From positions 1 to 64,000 of the forward strand of contig WGGC01000031.1 of NCBI GenBank assembly GCA_015491905.1: a stretch of DNA of 64,000 nucleotides, given 5' to 3'. The position numbers and the translations under genes are program-made. Below the pieces are notes generated by a model, which had not been told where the DNA came from, searched no databases, and saw only the letters and a program-made list of their open reading frames with translations. Shown here piece by piece: positions 20,598 to 30,946 of the stretch. How positions within the stretch are numbered: position 1 is the first letter of the stretch; every line of letters begins with the position of its first letter. This stretch comes from Bacteroidales bacterium (GTDB lineage: Bacteria > Bacteroidota > Bacteroidia > Bacteroidales > F082).

Positions 20598-21803
20598 TTA
20601 TACATCAGGCAAACCATATTTATCCACCACAAAATCAATATCTTTATCTCCTCTCCCACTTAAGTTTACCAGAATTGATGAATGCCTGTTTTCCTGAGCC
20701 AATTTAAAAGCATAAGCAACAGCATGTGCACTTTCTAATGCAGGAATAATTCCTTCCAGCCTACTTAGTTCATAAAAGGCATCTATAGCCTCTTTATCCC
20801 CAACAGAGACATAATTCACCATTCCTAAATCTTTCAGCATACTGTGTTCCGGGCCCACTCCAGGATAATCCAGTCCACTTGCGACACTGTACACCGGCAA
20901 TGGGTTACCATCGTCATCCTGCAAAACATAGCATTTAAAACCATGAATAATCCCGGGCTTACCTAAAGTCATGGTTGCGGCATGTTCACCGGTTTTAAAA
21001 GATAAACCGGCAGGTTCAACGCCATATAATGTAGCAGCTTCATCCTCTAAAAACCCGGAAAAAATTCCCATTGCATTACTACCTCCTCCAACACATGCTA
21101 CGACATTATCAGGCTGTTCTCCTGTCATTTCAAAAAACTGCTCTTTAGCTTCCACTCCAACAACCCTTTGAAAATCACGAACCATCATGGGAAAAGGATG
21201 AGGGCCTACAACTGATCCGATACAATAAAGAGAATTTTCAAAATCCTGCACATAAGCATCAAAAGCCGAATCAACAGCTTCTTTAAGAGTTTTTAAACCA
21301 TGAGAAACAGGAATTACTTTTGCTCCTAATATTTCCATTCTAACTACATTGGGATGTTCCTTATGCATATCAACTTCCCCCATATGGATCTCACATTCCA
21401 GGCCAAAATATGCAGCAGCTGTTGCTAAAGCAACACCATGTTGTCCGGCACCTGTTTCAGCTATCAGTTTCTTTTTTCCCATATATTTAGCCAACAGGGC
21501 TTCTCCCATACAATGATTTAATTTATGAGCACCTGAATGATTAAGGTCTTCTCTTTTTAAATATATTCGTCCACCATATTTTTCTGATAATCTGTTGCAA
21601 TAATAAACAGGTGTTGGTCGACCCTGATAATGTTTACGGATACTTCTAAGCTCCGAAATGAATTTATGTGATTTACTGATTGCAAAATAAGCATCATTAA
21701 CTTTATTCATTTCCTTTTCCAAATGGGGAGGCAGGAAACTTCCGCCAAATTCCCCAAAATACCCTTTTTCATTTGGGTATTCTTTAAAATAACTTTTTGG
21801 CAT
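20598..21803 (-). CDS. trpB: Tryptophan synthase beta subunit (stand-alone)
   Basis: [28 protein letters not shown] (PLP lysine), [11 protein letters not shown] (catalytic Glu), [17 protein letters not shown]. Confidence 0.93.
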   Translation of the reverse strand: MPKSYFKEYPNEKGYFGEFGGSFLPPHLEKEMNKVNDAYFAISKSHKFISELRSIRKHYQGRPTPVYYCNRLSEKYGGRIYLKREDLNHSGAHKLNHCMGEALLAKYMGKKKLIAETGAGQHGVALATAAAYFGLECEIHMGEVDMHKEHPNVVRMEILGAKVIPVSHGLKTLKEAVDSAFDAYVQDFENSLYCIGSVVGPHPFPMMVRDFQRVVGVEAKEQFFEMTGEQPDNVVACVGGGSNAMGIFSGFLEDEAATLYGVEPAGLSFKTGEHAATMTLGKPGIIHGFKCYVLQDDDGNPLPVYSVASGLDYPGVGPEHSMLKDLGMVNYVSVGDKEAIDAFYELSRLEGIIPALESAHAVAYAFKLAQENRHSSILVNLSGRGDKDIDFVVDKYGLPDV

Positions 21804-21898
21804 AAATTGATAGATTTAGATATGGTGTAAATGTAAAAAAATATTGAAAACCACAAAAGCAAAAGGAGAGATAAAGAAATTTATGGAATAAAAAGTTG

Positions 21899-22798
21899 TT
21901 ATTTTAAAACCGACTTGTATTTTTCGCTATTAGCAGGATCAACAGCACTCATTATTCGAATCATTTGATTTTTTTCATTTATTGGAGCCTGAGAAAAAAT
22001 CTGTATTATTTCATTTCTTTTAGCTTCTATAATAAGCTGTAAATCATATAATCCCGGTCTTTTATTATATACCTGCAATAAATATGGTAAAGAAGAGAGA
22101 ATCTCTTTTCGGCCATCATTTGTATTTTCATACATTTTATCCAGCCCTAGCCTGTCGTACCGGTATAAGAACATTCTCAGAGGCTCATAAGCTTTATTTA
22201 ACAATCCTTCAGCAAAATGATACCTGTTTTTTTGACTTTCAAAGGCTTTCCAACCCGGTTCAGGAGAATTTTGAGCAGACTGAACAATATTCATAGCTTG
22301 TTGGTAAAATGATGTTCCGCCGTTTCTGGCAAATGAGTCAAAATCCATACCTATCATCATATAGGCATAAAAAGCTAATAATGAAGTTAAATTATTAGTA
22401 AAAGTATTTGAAACAAAATCCAGGCGCTGGCCGGGATTATATTTAAACTGAATACTCTTATCCACCATGTTTAACAGAGGTGTTCTATATGAAGATTGAA
22501 AAACCGGTCGTTCAAGTACCCAGTGAAAGTTTCCTGTAAAATAATCTGAAGATGAAAGTTTAGAAATAGTAAACAATAAGGTACAGTTAATTTTCTCCTC
22601 CTGTTTAAATTTATAATTTGTCCACTTTCTATTATTCAGAAAACCTGTAATTGCTGTTTTTAGTTCTCTTATCACCTGCTGATCAAAGCCTTGTATTTGT
22701 TGAGTATTAATTTCAACATTGCAATTTAACTCCTGACCGTTAGTACGAGATATTAACAGAAAAAAAAGAGGTAACAGGAAGAAGAACAGTTTGTTCAT
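21899..22798 (-). CDS. porD: T9SS-associated PorD/DUF4835 family protein
   Basis: N-terminal signal then QELNCNVEINTQQIQG...RELKTAITGFLNNRKWT; typical DUF4835 sequence and synteny with coaBC. Confidence 0.85.
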   Translation of the reverse strand: MNKLFFFLLPLFFLLISRTNGQELNCNVEINTQQIQGFDQQVIRELKTAITGFLNNRKWTNYKFKQEEKINCTLLFTISKLSSSDYFTGNFHWVLERPVFQSSYRTPLLNMVDKSIQFKYNPGQRLDFVSNTFTNNLTSLLAFYAYMMIGMDFDSFARNGGTSFYQQAMNIVQSAQNSPEPGWKAFESQKNRYHFAEGLLNKAYEPLRMFLYRYDRLGLDKMYENTNDGRKEILSSLPYLLQVYNKRPGLYDLQLIIEAKRNEIIQIFSQAPINEKNQMIRIMSAVDPANSEKYKSVLK

Positions 22799-22826
22799 TT
22801 ATAATAATAAATTTAATTCATTATTT

Positions 22827-24038
22827 TTATGACTTTATCATTTTTTTAATTTCACCTACAATTTCTTGTGCAATCATTTCTTTAGAATTCAACGGAATTT
22901 CTATCTCATTATTGTCTTTAAATATCAAAGTAACTTTATTGGTATCCACACCGAAACCTGCTCCAAAATCTTTTAGTGAATTCATTACTATCATATCCAG
23001 ATTTTTTCGCTTCAGTTTATGGCGTGCATTATTCAATTCATTATCGGTTTCAAGGGCAAATCCGATTAAAATTTGATTTGATTTTTTTATTTTGCCAAGT
23101 TTTGCTAAAATATCTACTGTCGGTACAAGTTCTATTTGAGGAAAAGAAGTTTCTTTTTTAATTTTAGATTTGGCAGGATTTTTCGGGGTAAAGTCAGACA
23201 CTGCAGCTGCCATTACGGCAACATCCGATTTAGGAAATAATTCAGAACATTTGAGATCCATTTGAGCTGCCGTTTCTACAAAATACAAATTCAGATTATC
23301 CTTTTCTTTTACAGGAAATGCCACCGGGCCGATTACCAGATCGACAACGGCACCAAGTTCTATAAATGCATGCGCAAGTGCAATTCCCATTTTCCCGGAG
23401 CTTCTGTTGCCAATAAAACGAACCGGATCTATAGGCTCATATGTAGGACCAGCACTTATTAATACCCTTTTACCCGATAATGTTTTTTTTTTAGAAAAAA
23501 AGTCAATTAAAATATTAGCTAATTCCTCTGGTTCTTTTAATCTTCCGGCACCTTTCAGTCCACTGGCAAGGTCACCTTCATCAGGAGGGATATAAATATA
23601 TCCGAGCTTTTTCAGCTTTTTAATATTTTCCTGTGTAACTGCATGATAAAACATATCCAGGTCCATGGTAGGAGCATAAAAAACAGGGCATCTTGCTGAA
23701 AGAATCGTTGTTGTCAAAAGATTATCGGCTATGCCTACAGCCATTTTAGCCATAGTATTGGCTGTAAGTGGCGCCACAATAATAGCATCTGCCCATAATC
23801 CTAAATCAACATGACTGTTCCATTCACCGTTTTTCTCATCGAAAAAGGAGGATAAAACCGGTTTTCCTGAAACTGTGGAAAGAGTAAGAGGTGTTACGAA
23901 TGCCTTTGCGAAATCGGACATGACTACCTGTACTTCTGCACCTTCTTTAACCAAATAACGAATAAGCAAAGGAATTTTGTAGGCAGCTATTCCACCGGTA
24001 ATTCCTACAATAATTTTTTTTCCTTTAAGCCTATTCAT
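22827..24038 (-). CDS. coaBC: Bifunctional phosphopantothenoylcysteine decarboxylase/synthase
   Basis: GITGGIAAYKIPLLIRYL, APTMDLDMF, ISAGPTYEPIDPVRFIGNRSSGKMG. Confidence 0.96.
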   Translation of the reverse strand: MNRLKGKKIIVGITGGIAAYKIPLLIRYLVKEGAEVQVVMSDFAKAFVTPLTLSTVSGKPVLSSFFDEKNGEWNSHVDLGLWADAIIVAPLTANTMAKMAVGIADNLLTTTILSARCPVFYAPTMDLDMFYHAVTQENIKKLKKLGYIYIPPDEGDLASGLKGAGRLKEPEELANILIDFFSKKKTLSGKRVLISAGPTYEPIDPVRFIGNRSSGKMGIALAHAFIELGAVVDLVIGPVAFPVKEKDNLNLYFVETAAQMDLKCSELFPKSDVAVMAAAVSDFTPKNPAKSKIKKETSFPQIELVPTVDILAKLGKIKKSNQILIGFALETDNELNNARHKLKRKNLDMIVMNSLKDFGAGFGVDTNKVTLIFKDNNEIEIPLNSKEMIAQEIVGEIKKMIKS

Positions 24039-24062
24039 TTTAATATAACTTTGTAAGGAGAT

Positions 24063-24398
24063 TTAAAAGTCTGTAGCTTTTTCCTTATGAGGGTTTCTGA
24101 AATATATATCACCATCCAAAAATTCCTGAATAGCAAGTAAAGTAGGTTTAGGGATTCTTTCGTAAAATTTAGCAATTTCTATTTGCTCCCTGTTTTCAAA
24201 AACCTCTTCAAGGTTATCACTTGAACTGGCAAACTCCGAAATTTTTTGATCCAACTCTTGTTTTAATTCTTTTTCAATCTGATTAGCACGTTTAGATAAC
24301 ACTACTGTTGTTTCATAGATATTACCAGTCTGTTTGTAAAAGTCATCTTTCTGACGAGTTACCGCCGTAGTTTCAGTTCTGATTTTTTTGTAATCCAT
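24063..24398 (-). CDS. rpoZ: DNA-directed RNA polymerase omega-like subunit (RpoZ, Bacteroidota type)
   Basis: Small protein between bamD and coaBC with IYETTVVLSKRANQIEKELKQEL. Confidence 0.75.
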   Translation of the reverse strand: MDYKKIRTETTAVTRQKDDFYKQTGNIYETTVVLSKRANQIEKELKQELDQKISEFASSSDNLEEVFENREQIEIAKFYERIPKPTLLAIQEFLDGDIYFRNPHKEKATDF

Positions 24399-24408
24399 AA
24401 TTTACAAT

Positions 24409-25203
24409 CTATTTTAAAAATTTTATAGCTTTTTCACTTAATGGTTTCAATTCTTTTAAATATTGGCTTTTAGGATATAAATAAAGTAAATTATTATATG
24501 CTTCCACCATTTTCTCAAATCGTTCTTTTTGTTTCTCAGGGATACTTTTCTCAGCGTAAATGTAATATGTTTTAGCGATATAATAAAGATAAAGTTCCTT
24601 ATTTTTCGAGTTTGGGTATTGATTTAATAAATTTTCGAATGAAGTAATCGCTGCCTGATAACTTCCGGTTTTATAATACAATAAAGCTATATCATAGTCT
24701 TTTTTTTCTAATTTATCGTTCAAATCCTTAATAAGTTCCCGGGCTTTGGCAACCTTTGGACTATCAGGATAACGGTCAATAAATGAATTAAGTTGTATTA
24801 TAGCTTTATAGGTCATAGTTTGATCTAATTCAGATCTTGGCGACTGCAAATATGAACAATACGCTTCCAAAAAAGCAGCATCTTGAGCATTTTTACCTTT
24901 TGGATACATTTGTTGATACTGCTTAAAATAATATCCTGCAAGTTGGTAATCCTTAGTCTGAAAATAAGAATTAGCAGTATAATAAGTAATCTTCTCTCCT
25001 TTTTTCGTTCCTTGATAATAGGTTCGTACCAAGTCAAAAAACTCAAGAGCTTTTTTAAAGTGACCACTTTGATACAAATCAACACCTGTTTTATATTTCA
25101 GGTTATTATCAGGACTTTTTATAAGTTTTGAATAATTCTTACACCCGGCATTTAGAACAATCAATCCAATTACCAGTAAATATAAATGGGCCTTTTTTAG
25201 CAT
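24409..25203 (-). CDS. bamD: Outer membrane assembly lipoprotein BamD
   Basis: Lipobox LNAGCKNY, TPR repeats (LYQSGHFKKALEFFDLV, ARELIKDLNDKLEKKDYDIALLYYKTGSYQAAITSFENLL). Confidence 0.9.
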   Translation of the reverse strand: MLKKAHLYLLVIGLIVLNAGCKNYSKLIKSPDNNLKYKTGVDLYQSGHFKKALEFFDLVRTYYQGTKKGEKITYYTANSYFQTKDYQLAGYYFKQYQQMYPKGKNAQDAAFLEAYCSYLQSPRSELDQTMTYKAIIQLNSFIDRYPDSPKVAKARELIKDLNDKLEKKDYDIALLYYKTGSYQAAITSFENLLNQYPNSKNKELYLYYIAKTYYIYAEKSIPEKQKERFEKMVEAYNNLLYLYPKSQYLKELKPLSEKAIKFLK

Positions 25204-25483
25204 GGGGCAAAATTATAATAAAATATCGAACAACAAAACGAAAATTCATTGATATAAGTATCATTAATAATACTTTTTATTAAAAAAATTTAAATTTAAA
25301 TATTATTATTATTTCCACTGTATTTCAACATATTACATTTACTTAATCAATTTAACACAAGAAAAAATAATTAAATAAAACTAATTAGAATGAATTATTA
25401 GTTTAAAAAGATCATATATTAACTTCTGATTTTTCATTAAAGGCTTTCAGAATCCTTTAAATTTCCTTAATTTTGCACATTAA

Positions 25484-26752
25484 ATGATTAAAAAAAATTC
25501 AATGGACGTATTTGACAAATGTGAAGCCAATATGGGACATCTTGGGATGTATGCAGATGAATCTGAAGGCTATTATATGTTTCCAAAACTGGAAGGTGAA
25601 ATTGCTAATCGCATGATCTTTGACGGAAAAGAAAGGCTTGTATGGAGTTTAAATAATTATTTAGGTCTTGCCAACCATCCAAAAGTAAGAGCTGCAGATG
25701 CTCAGGGAGCTAAAGATTGGGGAATGGCATATCCCATGGGGGCTCGTATGATGTCGGGACATACCAAATATCATGAGGAGTTGGAACAGCAATTGGCTTC
25801 ATTTGTTGGAAGACCGTCGGCATATCTGCTTAATTATGGATATCAGGGAATGGTTTCCATTATAAGTGCCATGGTAAACAGAAATGATGTAATAGTATAT
25901 GATTCTGAAGCTCATGCATGCATTATCGATGGAATGCGTTTACACTTTGGAAAGAGGTTTGTATATCCTCATAATGACATGGCCAAATTAGAGCGGGAAT
26001 TGGAAAGAGCAACAAAACTTGCCCGGAAAACCGGAGGTGGTATTTTACTAATAACAGAAGGTGTTTACGGAATGGCCGGAGATTTGGGAAATTTACCTGA
26101 AATTGTAAAACTAAAAAAGAAATATAAATTCAGAATACTTATTGATGATGCCCATGGTTTTGGAACTATGGGGCCAACAGGTGCCGGCACTGATGAACAT
26201 TTTAATGTTCAGAAAGATATAGACCTTTACTTTGGCACCTTTGCCAAATCTATGGCCGGAATTGGCGGGTTTGTTGCAGGAGATGAAAAAGTCATTAAGT
26301 TTCTTAAATATAATATGCGTTCACAGATTTTCGCAAAATCTCTTCCCATGCCAATGGTTATAGGGGCTATGAAAAGACTTGAAATGTTAAGAGATGAACC
26401 GGAACACAGAGAAAAACTCTGGACTATCGTTAATGCATTACAGAAAGGATTAAAAGAAGACGGCTTAAGCATTGGAAATACAGCATCACCTGTTACTCCT
26501 GTTATGCTGAACGGTACTATTCCTGAAGCTACACAGATTACTTATGAATTAAGAGAAAAATATGATATTTTCTGCTCTATTGTTGTTTATCCTGTTGTTC
26601 CAAAAGGCACAATATTATTAAGGTTAATTCCAACTGCAGTTCATACTTTAGAAGATGTACAATATACAATTAAAGCTTTTAAAGAAGTAAAAAGAAGACT
26701 GGACAATAAAGAGTATCCTAATGAATTTAAGATAGGAAAACTGCATTCATAG
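25484..26752 (+). CDS. Alpha-oxoamine synthase family PLP enzyme; serine palmitoyltransferase-like
   Basis: SLNNYLGLANHPKV, GARMMSGHTKYHEELE, LIDDAHGFGTMGPTGAG, FGTFAKSMAGIGGFVAG. M at 25502 is a possible alternative start. Confidence 0.85.
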   Translation: MIKKNSMDVFDKCEANMGHLGMYADESEGYYMFPKLEGEIANRMIFDGKERLVWSLNNYLGLANHPKVRAADAQGAKDWGMAYPMGARMMSGHTKYHEELEQQLASFVGRPSAYLLNYGYQGMVSIISAMVNRNDVIVYDSEAHACIIDGMRLHFGKRFVYPHNDMAKLERELERATKLARKTGGGILLITEGVYGMAGDLGNLPEIVKLKKKYKFRILIDDAHGFGTMGPTGAGTDEHFNVQKDIDLYFGTFAKSMAGIGGFVAGDEKVIKFLKYNMRSQIFAKSLPMPMVIGAMKRLEMLRDEPEHREKLWTIVNALQKGLKEDGLSIGNTASPVTPVMLNGTIPEATQITYELREKYDIFCSIVVYPVVPKGTILLRLIPTAVHTLEDVQYTIKAFKEVKRRLDNKEYPNEFKIGKLHS

Positions 26753-26771
26753 TCTTTACAAATTAAAAGTT

Positions 26772-26817
26772 AAAAGGGGATTTAATTATTTACAAGATTA
26801 AATCCCCTTTTTTATTT
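26772..26817. terminator. Intrinsic terminator downstream of the SPT-like gene
   Basis: aaaaggggatttaat-tatttacaag-attaaatccccttttttattt. Confidence 0.85.
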
Positions 26818-26845
26818 ACATGATATTGCTTACCAAAATAATAAT

Positions 26846-28540
26846 TTAATTTTTAAGAATTATTTTAATAATAACAACACGGTTATTATAATGTATTTTA
26901 GCTATATATATTCCTTTAGGTAAAGATGAAACATTCCATTTTTCATTATTTATTAGTGTTTTTTCAACAACTTTTCTTCCTGAAATATTAAACAACTGAA
27001 TTTTTGAAGATGTTGACAAACCCGTAAATGACAAATAATTTATAGCAGGGTTTGGAAAGGCTCTGACATTTTTATCAGAAATTCCATTAACATCCGAAGA
27101 AACAGGTTTCAAGTTTATTATTATTTTATTTCCGGAAATACTATCGAACAAAATTTCTTTTATATAAGGCTCATAACCCTCAGAACTTACCTTGACAATA
27201 TATTTTCCTTTATAAAGTGGGCGAAAAAACACACCTGTAATTGAATCAGAATATACTTGAGAATTATGATTATCATGGTTCTCTATAAGAATTTCAGCCT
27301 TTACTCCATTACCTGAAATACTATCTTTTACTAACCCATACAACCCATGCTTAGCTTCTTTTAAATATTGTATTAAAGACCTGAAATTATAATTCCAAAA
27401 ATTTGGTAAAACTGTCGGATCAGGCATTTTAACATGTGACAATTCAAGGGTGAACTCGCGGTCATAATGGAAATAGTTCATATAATCTTGTCTGCCGCCT
27501 GTAATACTATACCAGGCATAGCCATTTGTAATGCCATTATCGAGATCAGTAAAATATCCTTTGAGGCTATATTTGTGAACAGTATCTGCATATTTCCGGC
27601 TAACGTTAACCCACCAGTCGTTATCGGCAGGAAGAAATGCCCAGGTATCCCATGGATAGTTAACAACTTCGGCACCGGTATGTAAGACTGCAGATAATAC
27701 AAAATGATGTTTTTGTGCGAAATTCATAAATGCTATTGTTTCCGGCTGCCATGAATTACCATCCGGATGATCTCCGGCAGCAGGATCAGGGAAATTTCGA
27801 TTTAAATCAATATGATTAGCATTAAAACGGGTTGCACCATATACGGAAGTATCTCCTGCAGCATAAGTTCCATCAGGATTTGCCAAAGGGTTTATCCAAA
27901 TATCAAAACTATCTACCAATCTAGTAATTTCGGGAACTTTATTATAATTGCTAAGAAGATAATCTATCATATGAAGCATTAAAATATACCCGGTGGTTTC
28001 GTCACCATGAATTGTAGCAGAATAAGTAACCGAAGGTTTAAAAATAACATTATTATTCACTGAAATATGTGCAAACAATAGTTCTCTGCCTTTAACAGAT
28101 TTACCAATGGAGATAACCTTGCAAAGAGAAGGGTACTTTCTCCCGAAGTTATCCATAATTGCCAAATACTGATTATAACCGGGATAAAAATCCCACTTTA
28201 AAGAGTTTTTCTTTCCACTTACCATTAACTGTTTTTTGGAAAGCAACATAGAAGGTGGAACAAGAAAAGAAACTGGAACTTTTATTTTATTTAAAAATTT
28301 ATACCCATTGTTATTAATATAAGCAAAAACAGAGTCATTAACTATTTTATCAAAAGAAATAATGCGTGATAAATACTTTATATTTTCTTTGGATATATCA
28401 TTTTCAGAAAACGAAATGTAAGATTCTCCGCGTTGATTAAATAAACCTATTAAAGAATCCTGATTAAATGAATTTTGTCCATTTACAAAAGAATACATTC
28501 CCCAACAAAAGATTAAAATTAATATTGTCAGGCGTTTCAT
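26846..28540 (-). CDS. M14 family zinc carboxypeptidase with T9SS C-terminal sorting domain
   Basis: Signal peptide; HGDETTGYILM (HxxE zinc motif), NPLANPDGTY, ELSHVKMP; C-term AFPNPAINYLSFTGLSTSSKIQLFNISGRKV...LPKGIYIAKI. Confidence 0.93.
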   Translation of the reverse strand: MKRLTILILIFCWGMYSFVNGQNSFNQDSLIGLFNQRGESYISFSENDISKENIKYLSRIISFDKIVNDSVFAYINNNGYKFLNKIKVPVSFLVPPSMLLSKKQLMVSGKKNSLKWDFYPGYNQYLAIMDNFGRKYPSLCKVISIGKSVKGRELLFAHISVNNNVIFKPSVTYSATIHGDETTGYILMLHMIDYLLSNYNKVPEITRLVDSFDIWINPLANPDGTYAAGDTSVYGATRFNANHIDLNRNFPDPAAGDHPDGNSWQPETIAFMNFAQKHHFVLSAVLHTGAEVVNYPWDTWAFLPADNDWWVNVSRKYADTVHKYSLKGYFTDLDNGITNGYAWYSITGGRQDYMNYFHYDREFTLELSHVKMPDPTVLPNFWNYNFRSLIQYLKEAKHGLYGLVKDSISGNGVKAEILIENHDNHNSQVYSDSITGVFFRPLYKGKYIVKVSSEGYEPYIKEILFDSISGNKIIINLKPVSSDVNGISDKNVRAFPNPAINYLSFTGLSTSSKIQLFNISGRKVVEKTLINNEKWNVSSLPKGIYIAKIHYNNRVVIIKIILKN

Positions 28541-28551
28541 AAGGGTTCTTT

Positions 28552-29445
28552 TTAGGAACTTGTATTTTCATAACCTGCCAGCAATTTTTCCAATGCCAGA
28601 TGAACAGATTTATTTACTTTCACCATTGGCAGCCGGAGGTTATTTTTTATTAAACCCATAATTTCCATAGCAGCTTTAATACCTGCAGGATTTCCATCAG
28701 CAAATAATTGGTGGATAATAGGTAGTAACTTATAATGTATTTCCCTGGCTGCCGCAACATCACCTGATTTAAACAAACGAACCATATCAGAGAAATCTTT
28801 GGGAAATGCGTTTGCAACAACAGAAATTACACCATCAGCCCCCAGTGCCATAAGTGGAAATGTAAGGGCGTCATCACCGGAAAATAATTTAAAGTCCTCA
28901 GGTTTATTTCTCAGAATCTCCATAACCTGCAATAAGTCACCGGATGCCTCTTTAACGGCAACAATATTATCAAAATCGTTAGCAAGTTTTAAGACTGTAT
29001 CTGCTGAAATATTTGATGCTGTACGTCCGGGAACATTATATAAAATTATTGGCAGATCTGTTGAAGAAGCAATAGATTTAAAATGAGAGTATATCCCTTT
29101 CTGATTAGGTTTATTATAATAAGGTGTAACTGAAAGTATTGCGTCGATATTTCTATCTTCAATTTTTTTTAATTTTCCTACTACTGCCCGGGTACTATTT
29201 CCTCCAACTCCCATTACAATAGGGATTCTGTTATTAACATTATCTATAATAACATCCATTACAGCTTTTTGCTCATCTTCGGTCATTGTAGCAGGCTCTC
29301 CGGTAGTGCCAAGTCCAACAATAAAGTCAACACCACCATTAATAATATGGTTAATTACTTTTTCCAGGCTTCCAAAATCAATGGTTCCATAATTATGAAA
29401 AGGTGTAACAACAGCAACACCTGTACCATTTAAATTTGTTTTCAT
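28552..29445 (-). CDS. dapA: 4-hydroxy-tetrahydrodipicolinate synthase
   Basis: GTGVAVVTPF, GTTGEPATMTEDE, YYNKPNQKGIYSHF, LYNVPGRTASNIS, VKEASGD. Confidence 0.96.
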   Translation of the reverse strand: MKTNLNGTGVAVVTPFHNYGTIDFGSLEKVINHIINGGVDFIVGLGTTGEPATMTEDEQKAVMDVIIDNVNNRIPIVMGVGGNSTRAVVGKLKKIEDRNIDAILSVTPYYNKPNQKGIYSHFKSIASSTDLPIILYNVPGRTASNISADTVLKLANDFDNIVAVKEASGDLLQVMEILRNKPEDFKLFSGDDALTFPLMALGADGVISVVANAFPKDFSDMVRLFKSGDVAAAREIHYKLLPIIHQLFADGNPAGIKAAMEIMGLIKNNLRLPMVKVNKSVHLALEKLLAGYENTSS

Positions 29446-29517
29446 TATAGTTTTAATTTGGTTTATATTTACAACTCTTTAGTTTTTTATTTACTAATTT
29501 TTTATAAAATAATCTAG

Positions 29518-30051
29518 TTAAATATTTCCAACAAAATTTATAAAATATGGATTCAACTTTTCATAATACTCAATATAGTTAATGTTACTTGTTTTATTTT
29601 TCAATATAACATTAAAAATTTGAATATCATTTGAATTTTCCATTCCAAATTTAATTTTAGCATTTATCACAGAAACAATCTTTTTCCCTTTTTTACTTAA
29701 CTTCCCGCTAAAACTAATCAAAAACTGACAACTTTTAGATGATAAATACTCCAACAAATTATTACGTGGTTTACCAAAAAAGGTGAAATCTTTTTTGGTA
29801 ATAACTTTGTAATCTTCTAAAATATTATCAATTTTTTCTATATCAGTAATAAACAATATAATCTCAAGATTATCAATAGAAGGGCGCAATTCTTTTATTA
29901 ACTTCTGTATATCTGAATATTGTTTGTTATTATTTATCTCAAAATATAAACACAATGAATTAATTGTTTTGGGAAATATTTTCTCTTCATTCATTGTATT
30001 AGTTTTTATGGAAAATTCTGTTTCACCGATTCCTTTTATACTATTTCCCAA
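29518..30051 (-). CDS. Uncharacterised protein, possibly DUF6913 family
   Basis: 177 aa ORF behind dapA; NSLCLYFEINNNKQYSDIQKLIKELRP and FTFFGKPRNNLLEYL resemble DUF6913-type proteins. Confidence 0.6.
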   Translation of the reverse strand: MGNSIKGIGETEFSIKTNTMNEEKIFPKTINSLCLYFEINNNKQYSDIQKLIKELRPSIDNLEIILFITDIEKIDNILEDYKVITKKDFTFFGKPRNNLLEYLSSKSCQFLISFSGKLSKKGKKIVSVINAKIKFGMENSNDIQIFNVILKNKTSNINYIEYYEKLNPYFINFVGNI

Positions 30052-30164
30052 TCCGAAAATTTTATTACCATCAAATTTTTCTGATGCGTAAAATTAATAA
30101 AGTTTTTCAATTTGTGAAATACAAAAATAAAATACCTTTGACATAAATTTGAATATTTAAAAGT

Positions 30165-30926
30165 ATGGAGGTTACTTTCTTAGGTACAGGCACTTCACAA
30201 GGAGTACCAGTAATAGCTTGCCAATGTGACGTTTGTCAGCATGGACGAAAAAAAGATCATCGATTGCGCACCTCTGTTATGATAACAGAAGGTGATACAC
30301 AAATTAATATAGACGCTGGGCCTGATTTCAGGTATCAAATGCTTCGTGAAAAAGTGCAAAAACTAGATGGAATTCTTATAACACACTGCCACAAAGATCA
30401 TATTGCAGGACTTGATGATGTGAGAGCATTTAATTATCAAAGCAAAAAAGCAATGAAAATTTTTGCTACCCAGCGTGATAAAGAAGCTATACAAAGGGAG
30501 TTTGCATATGCCTTTGATGAAATGCGATATCCGGGAACTCCAAAAATGGACATTATAACTTTAACAGAATCAGCTTTTACAGTAAAAAATATAAATGTAC
30601 TTCCCCTTCCCGCTTTGCACATGAAAATGGAAGTTATGGGTTTTCGTATTGGTGATTTTTCTTATGTAACAGACACAAATTATATTCCCGGAGAAACATT
30701 AGGTAAAATGCTGGGGAGTAAGGTTATAGTTCTTAATGCCCTAAGAAAAGCCCCACACCCTTCTCATTATAATCTGGAACAAGCTGTTAAAGTATTAGAA
30801 TTTTTAAGACCGGAAAAGGCCTACCTAACTCATATTAGTCATTTAATGGGATTTCATGATGAAGTTAGTAAGGAATTACCCGACTTTATTGAACTTGCTT
30901 ATGATGGGCTAAAAATTAAAATATAA
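30165..30926 (+). CDS. MBL-fold metallo-hydrolase (PhnP-like)
   Basis: FLGTGTSQGVPVIACQCDVC, ITHCHKDHIAGLDDVRAFN, YVTDTNYI, LTHISHLMGFHDEV. Confidence 0.93.
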   Translation: MEVTFLGTGTSQGVPVIACQCDVCQHGRKKDHRLRTSVMITEGDTQINIDAGPDFRYQMLREKVQKLDGILITHCHKDHIAGLDDVRAFNYQSKKAMKIFATQRDKEAIQREFAYAFDEMRYPGTPKMDIITLTESAFTVKNINVLPLPALHMKMEVMGFRIGDFSYVTDTNYIPGETLGKMLGSKVIVLNALRKAPHPSHYNLEQAVKVLEFLRPEKAYLTHISHLMGFHDEVSKELPDFIELAYDGLKIKI

Positions 30927-30946
30927 ATCAAATAATATATTTTACA

